A DNA stretch of 64,000 nucleotides, taken from assembly GCA_017627955.1 (NCBI GenBank), contig JAGAFU010000001.1:1-64000 (forward strand), in the 5' to 3' direction. The notes under the pieces are model-generated. The model made no database searches. It saw only the letters and a program-made list of their open reading frames with translations, and had not been told where the DNA came from. The translations under genes and the position numbers were made by a program. The first letter of the stretch is position 1. The number at the start of each line of letters is the position of its first letter. The stretch is from Bacteroidales bacterium. Lineage in GTDB: Bacteria; Bacteroidota; Bacteroidia; Bacteroidales; UBA932. Below, in pieces: positions 25,156 through 34,785 of the stretch.

Positions 25156-26091
25156 TTAAAGAAGGAAGAACAGGGCGACTCCTGTGATGCTGACAAGGAC
25201 TCCGAGGATCTCCTTGAGCTTGATCTTGTGCTTGTTGACCAGGACATCCGGGGCGATGATCAGCACCGGGGCAAGTGCCATCAGGGTTGATGCTATCCCG
25301 GCGTTCGCGTGACGGACGGCCATCAATGAGAGAGAGACTCCAAGAGCTGGACCGAAGATGGTCAGCAATGTGGCGTATTTCATGCCTTTCGGATCCTTGA
25401 CAGCTTTCTTCAGACTACTGGCGCCCTTCCCCAAACTCAGCAGGAGATAGAACCCGATGGCTCCGATAATCGCCCTGATCATTGTCGAGGCGAAAGGCAG
25501 CATGTTCCGCATTGCCTCGGAAGCCTCGGCCGGGACGGCTGCGGTGTAGTGTTCCATGCCGATCTTGCTTAGCACAAGTCCCACACCCTGACCTGTCCCG
25601 GCGCCGATTCCCAGAAGAATGCCCTTCAGGGGAATGTCAAGCTGGATGTGGTGTTTCTCGCCGCGGCTGAGGATTGACATGCCGATTCCGCAGAGAGTCA
25701 CGCCCATCGCAAGGATAGCTTTCCAACTCATTGATTCTCCGAGCATTATCCAGCCGGCAACCGCCGCCATCGGGGGCGCTATGGTCATCATCAGCTGTCC
25801 AAGTCTTGGACCTATGCAGATGTAACTGTTGAAGAGGCAATAGTCTCCGAAAACATAGCCTACCAGTGAAGACAGGCCCAGCCAGAGCCAGGCTTTACCG
25901 TCAGCGTAGACAGGGTAGGGACGTCCTATTGTCAGCCACAAGGTGACGGACAGGAATATCGTGGCGAGGACCAGACGGATCACGTTGGTCTCCATGGACC
26001 CGATCCTTCGACTCGCCTTGTCGCCGTACCATGCCGAGAATGTCCAGCAGACGGACACTATGAGTGAGATAATCTCTCCTAGATGGTTCAT
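25156..26091 (-). CDS. EamA/DMT-family transporter
   Basis: Ten-helix drug/metabolite transporter of the inner membrane, 311 aa in two EamA repeats (about 3-135 and 160-310). Typical signatures are SLVGYVFGDYCLFNSYICIGPRLGQLMMTI-type helices after the first loop and the closing repeat ILGVLVSITGVALFFLL. A start further upstream (26187) is open but would overlap the divergent regulator, so the Met at 26091, with its own minus-strand -7 box at 26110-26117, is used. It converges on the GH130 gene with a 3-bp gap. The substrate is unknown; no link to the glycan genes is visible beyond position. Confidence 0.85.
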   Translation of the reverse strand: MNHLGEIISLIVSVCWTFSAWYGDKASRRIGSMETNVIRLVLATIFLSVTLWLTIGRPYPVYADGKAWLWLGLSSLVGYVFGDYCLFNSYICIGPRLGQLMMTIAPPMAAVAGWIMLGESMSWKAILAMGVTLCGIGMSILSRGEKHHIQLDIPLKGILLGIGAGTGQGVGLVLSKIGMEHYTAAVPAEASEAMRNMLPFASTMIRAIIGAIGFYLLLSLGKGASSLKKAVKDPKGMKYATLLTIFGPALGVSLSLMAVRHANAGIASTLMALAPVLIIAPDVLVNKHKIKLKEILGVLVSITGVALFFLL

Positions 26092-26109
26092 ATCAAGTTT
26101 TAAGACCCG

Positions 26110-26117
26110 CAAATATA
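26110..26117 (-). promoter_or_regulatory. -7 box (TATATTTG) of the EamA gene
   Basis: Exact TAnnTTTG match on the minus strand, 18 bp upstream of the ATG. It is divergent from the box at 26169 of the AraC gene, 52 bp away. Confidence 0.6.
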
Positions 26118-26168
26118 CAAATACTTGTTTTACCGCGGCAATACTTGCGAAAATAGTATCAAAAATAT

Positions 26169-26176
26169 TATATTTG
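26169..26176 (+). promoter_or_regulatory. -7 box (TATATTTG) of the AraC-type regulator
   Basis: Exact TAnnTTTG match ending 3 bases before ATG 26180, so this message is probably leaderless. Confidence 0.6.
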
Positions 26177-26179
26177 CGC

Positions 26180-27064
26180 ATGACCACAAATTCAGTTTTA
26201 AAGGAAATAACACCGCTTTCCGATAAAGATTGCCTTTATATAGTGGAGCGCCACAAGTCCGAGTTCCTCTTCCCTCTGCACTCGCACCGGGAATATGAGC
26301 TCAATTTCATCGAGAAAGGAACGGGTGTCCTGCGAGTCGTCGGGGACAGTGTCGAGGAGATAGGCCCTTATGAGTTGACCCTCGTAGCCGGCAATGAGCT
26401 TGAGCATGCCTGGGAGCAGGGGAGTTGCGTGGAGGGCGATGTCAGGGAGATCACCATCCAGTTCTCCCCGGATCTGTTTCCGGGGGATCTCTTGAACAAA
26501 AGCCAGTTCTCATCGATCAGCGCGATGCTGTCCAAAGCCAGCCACGGGCTTAATTTTTCTGTCCGTACGATCATGAGGGTATATTCCCTCCTTGACACCT
26601 TATCTTCTGTTACAGAGCCGTTTGAGCAGTATCTCAATTTCCTGAGAATCCTCTATGAGCTGTCTCAGGATGGGGAAGCCAAGATTCTGGCGAGCAGTTC
26701 TTTCGCCCGCGCTTCCAGGGACAAGGAGAGCCGCAGGGTGATGAAGGTCAAGCAATATGTCAACGACCACTATTCCGAGGATCTCCGCCTTGAGACCCTC
26801 GCCTCATTGGCTGGAATGACCCCACCGGCTTTCAGCCGTTTCTTCAAGACGAGAACCGGCCGCACCTTGAGCGATTATATCATAGACATCCGTCTTGGGA
26901 ACGCCGCGAGGCTCCTCGTTGACACTACTCAGAATGTGTCGGAGATATGTTATAGCTGCGGTTTCAACAACCTTTCCAACTTCAACCGTATCTTCAAGGC
27001 GAAAAGGGGATACACTCCCCGTGATTTCCGCACTCTTTTCAAGAAAAAAAGGGTCTTCGTTTAG
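26180..27064 (+). CDS. AraC-family transcriptional regulator with cupin sensor
   Basis: Cytoplasmic one-component regulator of 294 aa. The N-terminal cupin/AraC-binding domain (about 15-130) has the sugar-pocket pattern HSHREYELNFIEKGTG. The C-terminal HTH_18 domain (about 195-290) holds LETLASLAGMTPPAFSRFFK and the second helix-turn-helix ICYSCGFNNLSNFNRIFK. The frame is open from 25943, but ATG 26180 directly follows the promoter. It precedes the hemicellulose locus, which has no SusR, hybrid two-component regulator or ECF sigma/anti-sigma gene in view, so this protein is the best candidate for its control, probably sensing a cytoplasmic mannoside or glucoside. Confidence 0.93.
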   Translation: MTTNSVLKEITPLSDKDCLYIVERHKSEFLFPLHSHREYELNFIEKGTGVLRVVGDSVEEIGPYELTLVAGNELEHAWEQGSCVEGDVREITIQFSPDLFPGDLLNKSQFSSISAMLSKASHGLNFSVRTIMRVYSLLDTLSSVTEPFEQYLNFLRILYELSQDGEAKILASSSFARASRDKESRRVMKVKQYVNDHYSEDLRLETLASLAGMTPPAFSRFFKTRTGRTLSDYIIDIRLGNAARLLVDTTQNVSEICYSCGFNNLSNFNRIFKAKRGYTPRDFRTLFKKKRVFV

Positions 27065-27160
27065 TAGGTTAAAAAAGTATCATTTTTTGCTAATTTTGTA
27101 TTTGTCGGCTCTGACGAATACATATAATTTTGCATTCGACACTAATACTGTTTGGCCAAC

Positions 27161-28423
27161 ATGAGGTTCTCAATCAAACGGGTCGCTTTGGCGGCCATTC
27201 TCGTTCTTGCCGCCGGGTGTGCCCGGCAGGCAGGTTTCACCACAATCAAAGACGGCCATTTCGTCCGTGACGGGCGTGTCCAGAAGTTCATGGGCACCAA
27301 TTTCTGGTATGGTCCCATCATAGCTTCCCAAGGTCGCGGAGGCGATCCAGAGCGTCTCACCCGTGAGCTGGACGCCCTTAAGGAACTCGGCCTTGTCAAC
27401 CTGAGGGTCCTTGTCGGAGGCGACGGCCCTGACGGGGTTTTCTCGCGTGTTGATCCTGCCCTCCAAACCGCCCCCGGCGTGTATAATGACACCCTCCTGG
27501 TCGGGTTGGACCGTTTGCTGGTCGAGCTTGGCAAGAGGGACATGCAGGCTGTCCTTTATCTCAACAACTCGTGGGAGTGGTCAGGCGGCTATGGGCAGTA
27601 TCTCGAATGGGCGACAGGGGAGAAAGCCCTTATCCCCCTGGTGGATGGCTACTGGCCTTTCATGCGGCAGATGAGGAAGTTCCAGACCTCCTCCGAGGCC
27701 CAGAATCTTTTTTACAATCATGTGCGCGCGATAGTCGGACGCACCAACTCGATCACGGGTAAACCTTACAAGGATGACCCTGCGATATTCTCCTGGCAGA
27801 TCGGAAACGAGCCTCGCTGCTTCTCGGACGAGCCCGAGATCCGCGACGGTTTCATCGGCTGGATGACCGAGACCGCCCGTATTATCAAGGAAATAGACCC
27901 CAACCATCTTCTCTCGACAGGTAACGAGGGACTGATGGGTTGCGAGAATGACCCTGCTCTGCTGGAGAGGGTCAACACAATCCCCGGGGTTGATTATATG
28001 ACAATCCACATCTGGCCTTACAACTGGAGCTGGGCAAAGGCCGAGAGCCTCGCCGAGGATCTGGACAATGCCATCGCGAAGACTGATGAATATGTGGATA
28101 TGCATGCGGAACTGGCTGGACGATTGGGACTCCCTATCGTTTTGGAAGAGTTCGGATTCCCAAGGGACGGCTTTTCGGACAGCCGTGAAGCCAAAACCAC
28201 CTGCCGCGACAAGTATTACTCCCATGTTCTGGGGATGGTGGCGTCCGGGAAACTGGACGGCATGAATTTCTGGGGTTGGAGCGGATACGCCAATCCGGCC
28301 CACTCACAATGGGAGCCCGGCGACGATTACTCCGGTGATCCGGCCCAGGAGGCCCAGGGACTCAACGGGGTTTACATCACAGACTCTACCATCGATATTA
28401 TCAAGCAAACTCAAATATATTAA
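27161..28423 (+). CDS. GH5_7 endo-beta-1,4-mannanase lipoprotein
   Basis: Cleaves beta-1,4-mannan, probably at the cell surface or in the periplasm. A lipoprotein signal with lipobox LAAGC lies at about residues 14-18. The TIM barrel opens with HFVRDGRVQKFMGTNFWYG, characteristic of subfamily 7 mannanases. The acid/base Glu is in FSWQIGNEPR (near 209) and the nucleophile in IVLEEFGFPRD (near 328). TIHIWPYNW provides the conserved His/Trp near the -1 subsite. The length of 420 aa fits a single catalytic domain. ATG 27161 is chosen over TTG 27152. The intergenic region holds two possible -7 boxes (27092, 27125). SusC follows after 17 bp. Confidence 0.92.
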   Translation: MRFSIKRVALAAILVLAAGCARQAGFTTIKDGHFVRDGRVQKFMGTNFWYGPIIASQGRGGDPERLTRELDALKELGLVNLRVLVGGDGPDGVFSRVDPALQTAPGVYNDTLLVGLDRLLVELGKRDMQAVLYLNNSWEWSGGYGQYLEWATGEKALIPLVDGYWPFMRQMRKFQTSSEAQNLFYNHVRAIVGRTNSITGKPYKDDPAIFSWQIGNEPRCFSDEPEIRDGFIGWMTETARIIKEIDPNHLLSTGNEGLMGCENDPALLERVNTIPGVDYMTIHIWPYNWSWAKAESLAEDLDNAIAKTDEYVDMHAELAGRLGLPIVLEEFGFPRDGFSDSREAKTTCRDKYYSHVLGMVASGKLDGMNFWGWSGYANPAHSQWEPGDDYSGDPAQEAQGLNGVYITDSTIDIIKQTQIY

Positions 28424-28440
28424 CAATCAAAGTCAATAGC

Positions 28441-31400
28441 ATGAAACACAAGCTGTTAACCTTCATGCTGGCGCTTTTCGCCTCTGCCGTTGCCATGACC
28501 GCTCAGGTCAAGGTGACGGGTGTCGTCAAAGACGATACCGGGCAAGGGGTGATCGGAGCCAGTGTCATGGAGAAAGGCACCACCAACGGTGCCGTCACAG
28601 ACCTTGATGGAAACTATGTGATCACGGTGAAGCAGGGCGCTACACTCGTGTTCTCTTCCATCGGCTACGCTACGCAGGAGATTGCTGTCGGAGACCGTAC
28701 GGTCATCGACGTTCTCCTTAAGGAAGATGCCGAGTTCCTCGATGAGGTTGTCGTCGTGGGATACGGTACAATGAAAAGGAGCGACCTCTCCGGCGCCTCC
28801 GTCTCGATGAGGGAGGAGGACCTGAAAGGATCGATCATCACCAACCTCGACCAGTCCCTCCAGGGTAGGGCGGCCGGTGTCTCCGCCGTCCAGACCTCGG
28901 GAGCCCCTGGTTCGTCCTCATCCATCCGTGTCCGTGGACAGGCCACTGTCAACGCCAACGCCGAGCCTCTCTATGTCATCGACGGTGTGATCGTCCAGGG
29001 CGGCGGTAACTCCGGTTGGGACTTCGGTCTGGGAACACTTGGTAACGGTAAGGTCTCCACGATCTCCCCGCTCGCCACTATCAACCCTGCCGATATCGTC
29101 TCGATGGAAATCCTCAAGGACGCTTCCGCGACCGCTATCTATGGAGCGCAAGGCGCTAATGGTGTCGTTCTCATCACGACCAAGCACGGTAAGGCCGGGG
29201 ATGCGAAATTCTCTTATGACGGAATGTTCGCTCTCTCGAGGCAGACCAGCCGCATCGATATGATGAACCTCCGCCAATTCGCTGAGTACTACAATGATAT
29301 GGTGGATCTCGGACTTGTCGACGCCAACTCATGGTACGCTGATCCTTCCATTCTCGGAAAGGGAACCAATTGGCAGGATGAGGTCTTCCGTACCGCTCTC
29401 CAGCACCAGCATCAGGTCAGTGCCCAGGGTGGTACCGAGAAGGTCCAGTACTACGTGTCTGGTTCTTATATGGATCAGCAGGGAACAATTATCGGTTCCA
29501 GCTTCAACCGTATCTCCTTCCGTTCCAACCTTGACGCGCAGCTCAAGGAGTGGTTCAAACTCGGACTTAACGCCACGTATGCTGTCACGAACGATAATAT
29601 CAAGTTGGCCGACGGTCAAGAGGGTGTGATCTTCTACTCCCTCTCCACTCTTCCCGATATTCCTGTCTATGATATTGACGGAAATTATTCGACAACTGTC
29701 CGTGAGGGTTACACCTCCGCCAACCCTGTCGCCCTCGCAATGCTTGATGAAAACCTCCTGAAGCGTCAGAAACTGACGGGTAATGTCTATGCTGACCTCA
29801 CCCCCATCAAGCACTTCACGCTCAGAAGCGAGGTCGGTTTCGATGTGAGTAATTCCGAGTCCACCTTCTACAAGCCGATGGTTAATCTCGGAGGCTGGCA
29901 GAGGGGTAACAACAGCATGGGTTCACAGCGTAATGGAAGTACCTATTGGTCAATCAAGAACTATCTGACCTACTCCAACACCTTCGGTAAGCATAGTGTC
30001 ACGGCGATGGCCGGCCAGGAAGCTTGGGAGTCCAGATGGAACTACCTCGGCGCCAATAACACCGGTCTTCCTTCAGATGATATTCACAATATCAAACTCG
30101 CTACAGGTAACCCTACCGTCAACTCAGGTTTCGGAAGTGCGGCCATGGCGTCGTTCTTCACCCGTGAGACTTACAATTATGACGACCGCTACCTCTTCAC
30201 TTATACATTCCGTTATGACGGTTCCTCGAACTTCGGACCGGATAACCGTTGGGCTCCTTTCCATTCCTTCGCTGGAAGCTGGAGGTTCACCAATGAGGAG
30301 TTCCTGAAGGATTTCACCAACTCCATCGGAATGAACAGCGGTAAGATCCGCGTTGGTTGGGGACAGACAGGTAACGCTAACATCGGTGGTGGCGCCTGGG
30401 AGTCAGGCATGTCCAAGATGCCTACAGGCCTTGGTGACAGCCAACGCCCCGCAAACATCTCCAACACTGGTATCCACTGGGAGAAGCAGCACCAGACAAA
30501 CCTCGGTTTCGACTTGAGCTTCCTTGACAGCAGGATCAACCTTACCGTCGACCTCTACAAGAAGATATCTTCCGACATGCTGATGTCCATGACCCTTCCT
30601 TCATACATGGGAACCCAGGGTAACGGCTCCTCCGCTCTCGCCGCTCCTAAGGGTAACTACGGTACCATCGAGAACAAGGGTCTTGAGATCACTCTGGACA
30701 CCCATCCGATCCAGACCAAGGATTTCTCCTGGAACAGCAACTTCCAGATTTCCTTCAACCGCAACAAACTTGTCGCGCTCGACGGTAGCGCCAACGCCAA
30801 CCTCGTCGGCTATGGCCAGTGGAGCGATGTGGTCTCTGTGACCGAGATAGGGGAGTCCCTCTATAACTTCTACGGCTACAAGGTCCTTGGCGTTTATGAG
30901 TCCCTGGAGGACATCCAGAGGTCTCCCAAGGCTGAGAAATATCCTGCTGACGGAGTATTCAACCGTTACACCACCGTGTGGGTTGGTGACCTCAAGTTTG
31001 AGGATGTCAATGGTGACAATGTCATCAACGAGCTTGACCGCACTAACATCGGTTCTCCTCTTCCCAAGTTTACTTATGGATGGACCAACTCCTTCAGTTA
31101 CAAGAATTTCGACCTTTCTATCTTCATTAATGGTTCCTATGGCAACAAGGTCCTCAACTATAATATGATGGGTCAGGGTTACAATGGTCTCGTGCACATG
31201 AACAGCACTTGGACCAACCAGCACACATCTATCGCTGACAGGGCTAAACTTGTCCAGATAGATCCCCAGAAGACCTATGCTGATGGTTCATGGTGGCAGG
31301 ACGATATCACCAATGTCAAAGTCTCCAACGCCGGGACCAAGACTCCTCGTCCTTCAATTCAGGATCCTAACGACAATGACCGTCTCAGCACCCGTTACAT

Positions 31401-31659
31401 TGAGGACGGAAGCTACTTGAGAATCAAGAATATAACTTTGGGATATACCTTCCCTAAGAAGCTTCTCACCAAGATCAAAGTCGACAACATAAGGCTCTAC
31501 ACTAATATTCAGAACCTTTACACTTTCACCAAGTACATGGGATTCGACCCCGAGGTCGGAGCCTCAACGCAGGATTCATCCGGACTCACTTTCGGAGTAG
31601 ACAACGGACGTTATCCTTCTCCTATGACTTGCTCTTTCGGTCTTAATCTCACTTTCTAG
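28441..31659 (+). CDS. SusC/RagA-family TonB-dependent outer-membrane glycan transporter
   Basis: Imports oligosaccharides across the outer membrane with SusD as lid. A signal peptide ends at AMTAQ (about 21). A carboxypeptidase-regulatory-like domain (about 23-98) holds TGVVKDDTGQGVIGASV. The TonB box region and plug follow (DEVVVVGYGTMKRSDLSGA, about 102-120, then the NVRGQA-like RVRGQATVNANAEPLYVIDG). The 22-strand barrel extends to the C terminus, which ends in Phe (FGLNLTF). At 1072 aa it has standard length. It is first of the SusCD pair, followed one base later by the SusD reading frame. Its cargo should be manno- and/or xyloglucan-oligosaccharides. Confidence 0.97.
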   Translation: MKHKLLTFMLALFASAVAMTAQVKVTGVVKDDTGQGVIGASVMEKGTTNGAVTDLDGNYVITVKQGATLVFSSIGYATQEIAVGDRTVIDVLLKEDAEFLDEVVVVGYGTMKRSDLSGASVSMREEDLKGSIITNLDQSLQGRAAGVSAVQTSGAPGSSSSIRVRGQATVNANAEPLYVIDGVIVQGGGNSGWDFGLGTLGNGKVSTISPLATINPADIVSMEILKDASATAIYGAQGANGVVLITTKHGKAGDAKFSYDGMFALSRQTSRIDMMNLRQFAEYYNDMVDLGLVDANSWYADPSILGKGTNWQDEVFRTALQHQHQVSAQGGTEKVQYYVSGSYMDQQGTIIGSSFNRISFRSNLDAQLKEWFKLGLNATYAVTNDNIKLADGQEGVIFYSLSTLPDIPVYDIDGNYSTTVREGYTSANPVALAMLDENLLKRQKLTGNVYADLTPIKHFTLRSEVGFDVSNSESTFYKPMVNLGGWQRGNNSMGSQRNGSTYWSIKNYLTYSNTFGKHSVTAMAGQEAWESRWNYLGANNTGLPSDDIHNIKLATGNPTVNSGFGSAAMASFFTRETYNYDDRYLFTYTFRYDGSSNFGPDNRWAPFHSFAGSWRFTNEEFLKDFTNSIGMNSGKIRVGWGQTGNANIGGGAWESGMSKMPTGLGDSQRPANISNTGIHWEKQHQTNLGFDLSFLDSRINLTVDLYKKISSDMLMSMTLPSYMGTQGNGSSALAAPKGNYGTIENKGLEITLDTHPIQTKDFSWNSNFQISFNRNKLVALDGSANANLVGYGQWSDVVSVTEIGESLYNFYGYKVLGVYESLEDIQRSPKAEKYPADGVFNRYTTVWVGDLKFEDVNGDNVINELDRTNIGSPLPKFTYGWTNSFSYKNFDLSIFINGSYGNKVLNYNMMGQGYNGLVHMNSTWTNQHTSIADRAKLVQIDPQKTYADGSWWQDDITNVKVSNAGTKTPRPSIQDPNDNDRLSTRYIEDGSYLRIKNITLGYTFPKKLLTKIKVDNIRLYTNIQNLYTFTKYMGFDPEVGASTQDSSGLTFGVDNGRYPSPMTCSFGLNLTF

Positions 31660-31675
31660 AATGGAGGACAAGAAA

Positions 31676-33454
31676 ATGAAAAACGCATTGAAATATATTA
31701 TCGTGGCGATTGTCATCGCCTTTGGCGCCTCCTCATGCGAGAAGTTCCTGGACCGTCCTTCCGAGGATAGCTTCACAACCGGCGATTTCTATAAGAATGA
31801 CGCGCAGGTGGAGCAGGGTATCAATTACCTCTATAACTCTCCTTGGTACGACATCATCCGTTTCTATATCTACGGATCCGAGACAATGTGCGGTAACGTG
31901 TATCAGGGGCAGAACGCCTATACTACCCTTACCGTCAATGGTACCGACCAGGACCTTAAGAATATGTCCTACTCACTTTGGGCTGTCAACGCGCAGTGCA
32001 ACACTGTTATCAAGAATATCCTCGAGGCTGATGGAAACGCTTCCCAGGCCACGAAGAACCGTTGCATAGGCGAGGCGCTCGCATGGAAGGCCATGGCTTA
32101 TTTCCTGTTGGTCCGCACTTTCGGTGACGTTCCTATTATCCACGACAACACTGAGGTTATCAAGGAAGCTACCTACAACGAGGTCAGCAAGGTCCAGAAG
32201 GCCGATGTTTACGAATATATCGTCCTGACTCTTGAGAAAGCCCTCGAGCTCCTCCCCAAGAACGCTTACATTGGCAAGCTTAACAGGATCGACTACTATG
32301 CCGCCGAGGCTCTTCTTTCCAAGGTTTATCTGACTAAGGCCGGTGTCAACGGATCTCTTGACCAGAATGACCTGGCTGCCGCCAAGAGGTATGCTGAGGA
32401 TGTGATCAAGAACTCGGGTCGTAGCCTTACTCCTAAGTATTCAGACATCTTCAGGATGACTCCGGACAAGTTCCAGCAGACTGGCGAGTGCCTCTTCACT
32501 TGGCATTGGCAGTGCAAGGAGGAGAACTGGACATCCCAGAACTCCATCCAGTGCGATGTGGGTAATGTCGGATTCGACGAGAACGGCAATCTCTGGGGTG
32601 ACTGGAAAGGCCCCACTGTCGATCTTCAGTCCGCTTTCGGAGTTTCCGCTATCGAGAATCCCGAGGAAAGGAAAGATGTGGATGACCGTCGTCAAGCCAC
32701 TATGATGATGTTTGGTGACTTCTATGACTATTTCTGGACCGACAAGGGCGGCTTTGATTTCTACCGTTTCTTCTATGATCCCAGCTATTGCCCGGGAGGT
32801 TTCGACACCAATGCTTCCAACAAGTCTTTCGGTTGCCCGACCGGAGCCAATTATGCAAAGCATATTTATGGTGACGTGGCTGACCACGTGGCCGCTTTCG
32901 GCTATCCTTCATTCGGTATGTACAACCAGCTTCCCACTCACATCCTTCGTTTGGGTGACATCTATCTTGTCTACGCCGAGGCCGCTCTTCTTACTGGTGA
33001 CTCCGCCACGGCTCTGGAGTATGTCAACAAGATCCGTGAGAGGGCTAACGCGAAGCCTTTGACCAGTGTCACTTATGATGATATCTGGAAAGAGAGACGC
33101 CTTGAGCTCGCTCTCGAGGGAGACCGCTGGTACGATTATGTACGTCGCTCATACTATGATGCCAACGCTTGTATCGCTGACCTCCTCGCCCAGAAACGCT
33201 CTGGCTATAATGGCCTCGACGGTCTTTACAAGCAGTTTGTCACTGACGCGCAGGAGAACTATGTCGGTCCCGGCGCCCGCGCCTGGGATACCTCCGGCGT
33301 CACTTACAACGCTGACCAGGAGCTGACGGATGTCAAGCCTTCGATGTTCTACATGCCGTTCCCTACCGAGGATGTCGTCATGAACCCCAATGTCGGTTCC
33401 ACTTCTGAGCCGATTCATGTAGATGTCCGTGAGACTTATTCATATGACTTTTAA
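31676..33454 (+). CDS. SusD/RagB-family glycan-binding outer-membrane lipoprotein
   Basis: Lid and capture protein of the SusCD complex. A lipoprotein signal ends in FGASSC (about 18), then the typical EKFLDRPSEDSFTTGDFYKN. TPR-like helices fill most of the protein (LAWKAMAYFLLVRTFGDVPI about 125-145; RLGDIYLVYAEAALLTGDSATALEYVNKIRERA about 420-455), and the SusD signature IWKERRLELALEGDRWYD follows. The frame also opens at ATG 31661, one base after the SusC stop, but ATG 31676 has a GGAGG site 9 bases upstream and gives a standard signal peptide (592 aa); either is possible. Confidence 0.97.
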   Translation: MKNALKYIIVAIVIAFGASSCEKFLDRPSEDSFTTGDFYKNDAQVEQGINYLYNSPWYDIIRFYIYGSETMCGNVYQGQNAYTTLTVNGTDQDLKNMSYSLWAVNAQCNTVIKNILEADGNASQATKNRCIGEALAWKAMAYFLLVRTFGDVPIIHDNTEVIKEATYNEVSKVQKADVYEYIVLTLEKALELLPKNAYIGKLNRIDYYAAEALLSKVYLTKAGVNGSLDQNDLAAAKRYAEDVIKNSGRSLTPKYSDIFRMTPDKFQQTGECLFTWHWQCKEENWTSQNSIQCDVGNVGFDENGNLWGDWKGPTVDLQSAFGVSAIENPEERKDVDDRRQATMMMFGDFYDYFWTDKGGFDFYRFFYDPSYCPGGFDTNASNKSFGCPTGANYAKHIYGDVADHVAAFGYPSFGMYNQLPTHILRLGDIYLVYAEAALLTGDSATALEYVNKIRERANAKPLTSVTYDDIWKERRLELALEGDRWYDYVRRSYYDANACIADLLAQKRSGYNGLDGLYKQFVTDAQENYVGPGARAWDTSGVTYNADQELTDVKPSMFYMPFPTEDVVMNPNVGSTSEPIHVDVRETYSYDF

Positions 33455-33465
33455 TTCGAGAAAAG

Positions 33466-34770
33466 ATGAAAGTTAAGACAATATACACAAGCCTTCTCCT
33501 GGGTGCGGTCCTTCTGGCTGCCTGCGACTCCGTTGATTATCCGGACCGTTTTGTCCAGACATCGGGAGTCCCCACAGTGGATTTCATCCGCTATGCCAAC
33601 AAGGATGTTGTCATCACCCAGGCCAATATGGAGGAGATCGTGTGCATCGTCGGTGATAACCTCACCAGCATCCACGACGTCTATTTCAACGACCAGCCCG
33701 CCATACTGAACACCAGTTTCATTACGGCTAAGACTCTCGTTGTCGCTGTTCCCAAGACAATGCCGGTCGATCAGACCGACAAGATCTATCTGATCACCAA
33801 GGATGGCCAGCAAGTGACCTATGATTTCAAGGTCCTTCCTCCTGCCCCGAAGATCACCACCATGTCACTCGAGTGGGCCCAGCCCGGAGAGACTGTCACG
33901 ATCAACGGATCTTACCTCTTCGCTCCTGTCGAGGTTGAGTTCCCCGGTGTTGATCCTGTGACTGCCACTGCTGGCGACGGCTCGTCAATCAATGTGGTTG
34001 TCCCTGAGGGCGCCCAGCCCGGAAAGATCAAGGTTACGACATCTTCCGGAACCGCCCAGTCAGTGTTCATGTACAAGGATTCCAGAGGAATGCTGTTCAA
34101 TTTCGATAACGATCCTCACCCGACCAACCATGGTTGGCACGCTCAGGTCGTTGAGACCGATGAGACCGCCCTCTCCGGCAACTTCCTCCGTCTTGGTGGC
34201 GTTGATGTCACCCTGGACGCTGAGGGTGGCTGGAAAGATGGTAACTTCTCCTTCGAGTACTGGCCCGGCGATTGGGACGATCCTGTGTCCTACGCTGACA
34301 GTCCTCGTCTGACCGACTTCGTTGATTTCTCCAACTGGAAGAATATGGCTCTCAAGTTCGAGCTTTATATCCCCAGTGCCAATGCCTGGAAGGCTGGAGC
34401 GATGCAGATCATCATCGGAGGCGTTGATGTCGTCACCGGTGGTGCCGAAGGCGCGGTTGACAAAGATGGCAATGTCACCGCCGGAGCTAACAACAAGTTC
34501 ATAAGCGGCGACGGTGTGCCTCAGGCTCCCCGCGCGCTGTATATCCCTTGGAAGTCAAGCGGTTCGTTCGATACCGGCGATAAGTGGGTGACTGTAACCA
34601 TCCCTTATACTGATTTCGCTTATAAGTCTGACGGAACAGCTAATACAGTGGAGATTACTCCCGCTTCCTTCTCTTCCCTCACCATCTTCGTATGGAGTGG
34701 CGGCGTGACTGGAACCGAGTGCCAGCCGGTCATCAAGATCGACAACATCCGCGCTGTCCCTTACAAATAA
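33466..34770 (+). CDS. Surface glycan-binding lipoprotein (SGBP-B-like, IPT/TIG + C-terminal binding domain)
   Basis: Outer-surface protein that helps SusCD hold polysaccharide. The lipobox is LLAAC (about 20). Two IPT/TIG beta-sandwiches follow (about 38-125 and 128-205, the second starting PKITTMSLEWAQPGETVTINGSYL). The C-terminal domain (about 210-434) resembles the xyloglucan-binding domain of B. ovatus SGBP-B: FNFDNDPHPTNHGWHAQVV, then LRLGGV, SFEYWPGDWDDP and KIDNIRAVPYK at the end. It occupies the SusE position, 11 bp after SusD. The binding-domain type is a hint that this locus handles xyloglucan or another beta-glucan-backbone hemicellulose besides mannan. Confidence 0.85.
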   Translation: MKVKTIYTSLLLGAVLLAACDSVDYPDRFVQTSGVPTVDFIRYANKDVVITQANMEEIVCIVGDNLTSIHDVYFNDQPAILNTSFITAKTLVVAVPKTMPVDQTDKIYLITKDGQQVTYDFKVLPPAPKITTMSLEWAQPGETVTINGSYLFAPVEVEFPGVDPVTATAGDGSSINVVVPEGAQPGKIKVTTSSGTAQSVFMYKDSRGMLFNFDNDPHPTNHGWHAQVVETDETALSGNFLRLGGVDVTLDAEGGWKDGNFSFEYWPGDWDDPVSYADSPRLTDFVDFSNWKNMALKFELYIPSANAWKAGAMQIIIGGVDVVTGGAEGAVDKDGNVTAGANNKFISGDGVPQAPRALYIPWKSSGSFDTGDKWVTVTIPYTDFAYKSDGTANTVEITPASFSSLTIFVWSGGVTGTECQPVIKIDNIRAVPYK

Positions 34771-34785
34771 TAGGAGGAACTGAAT

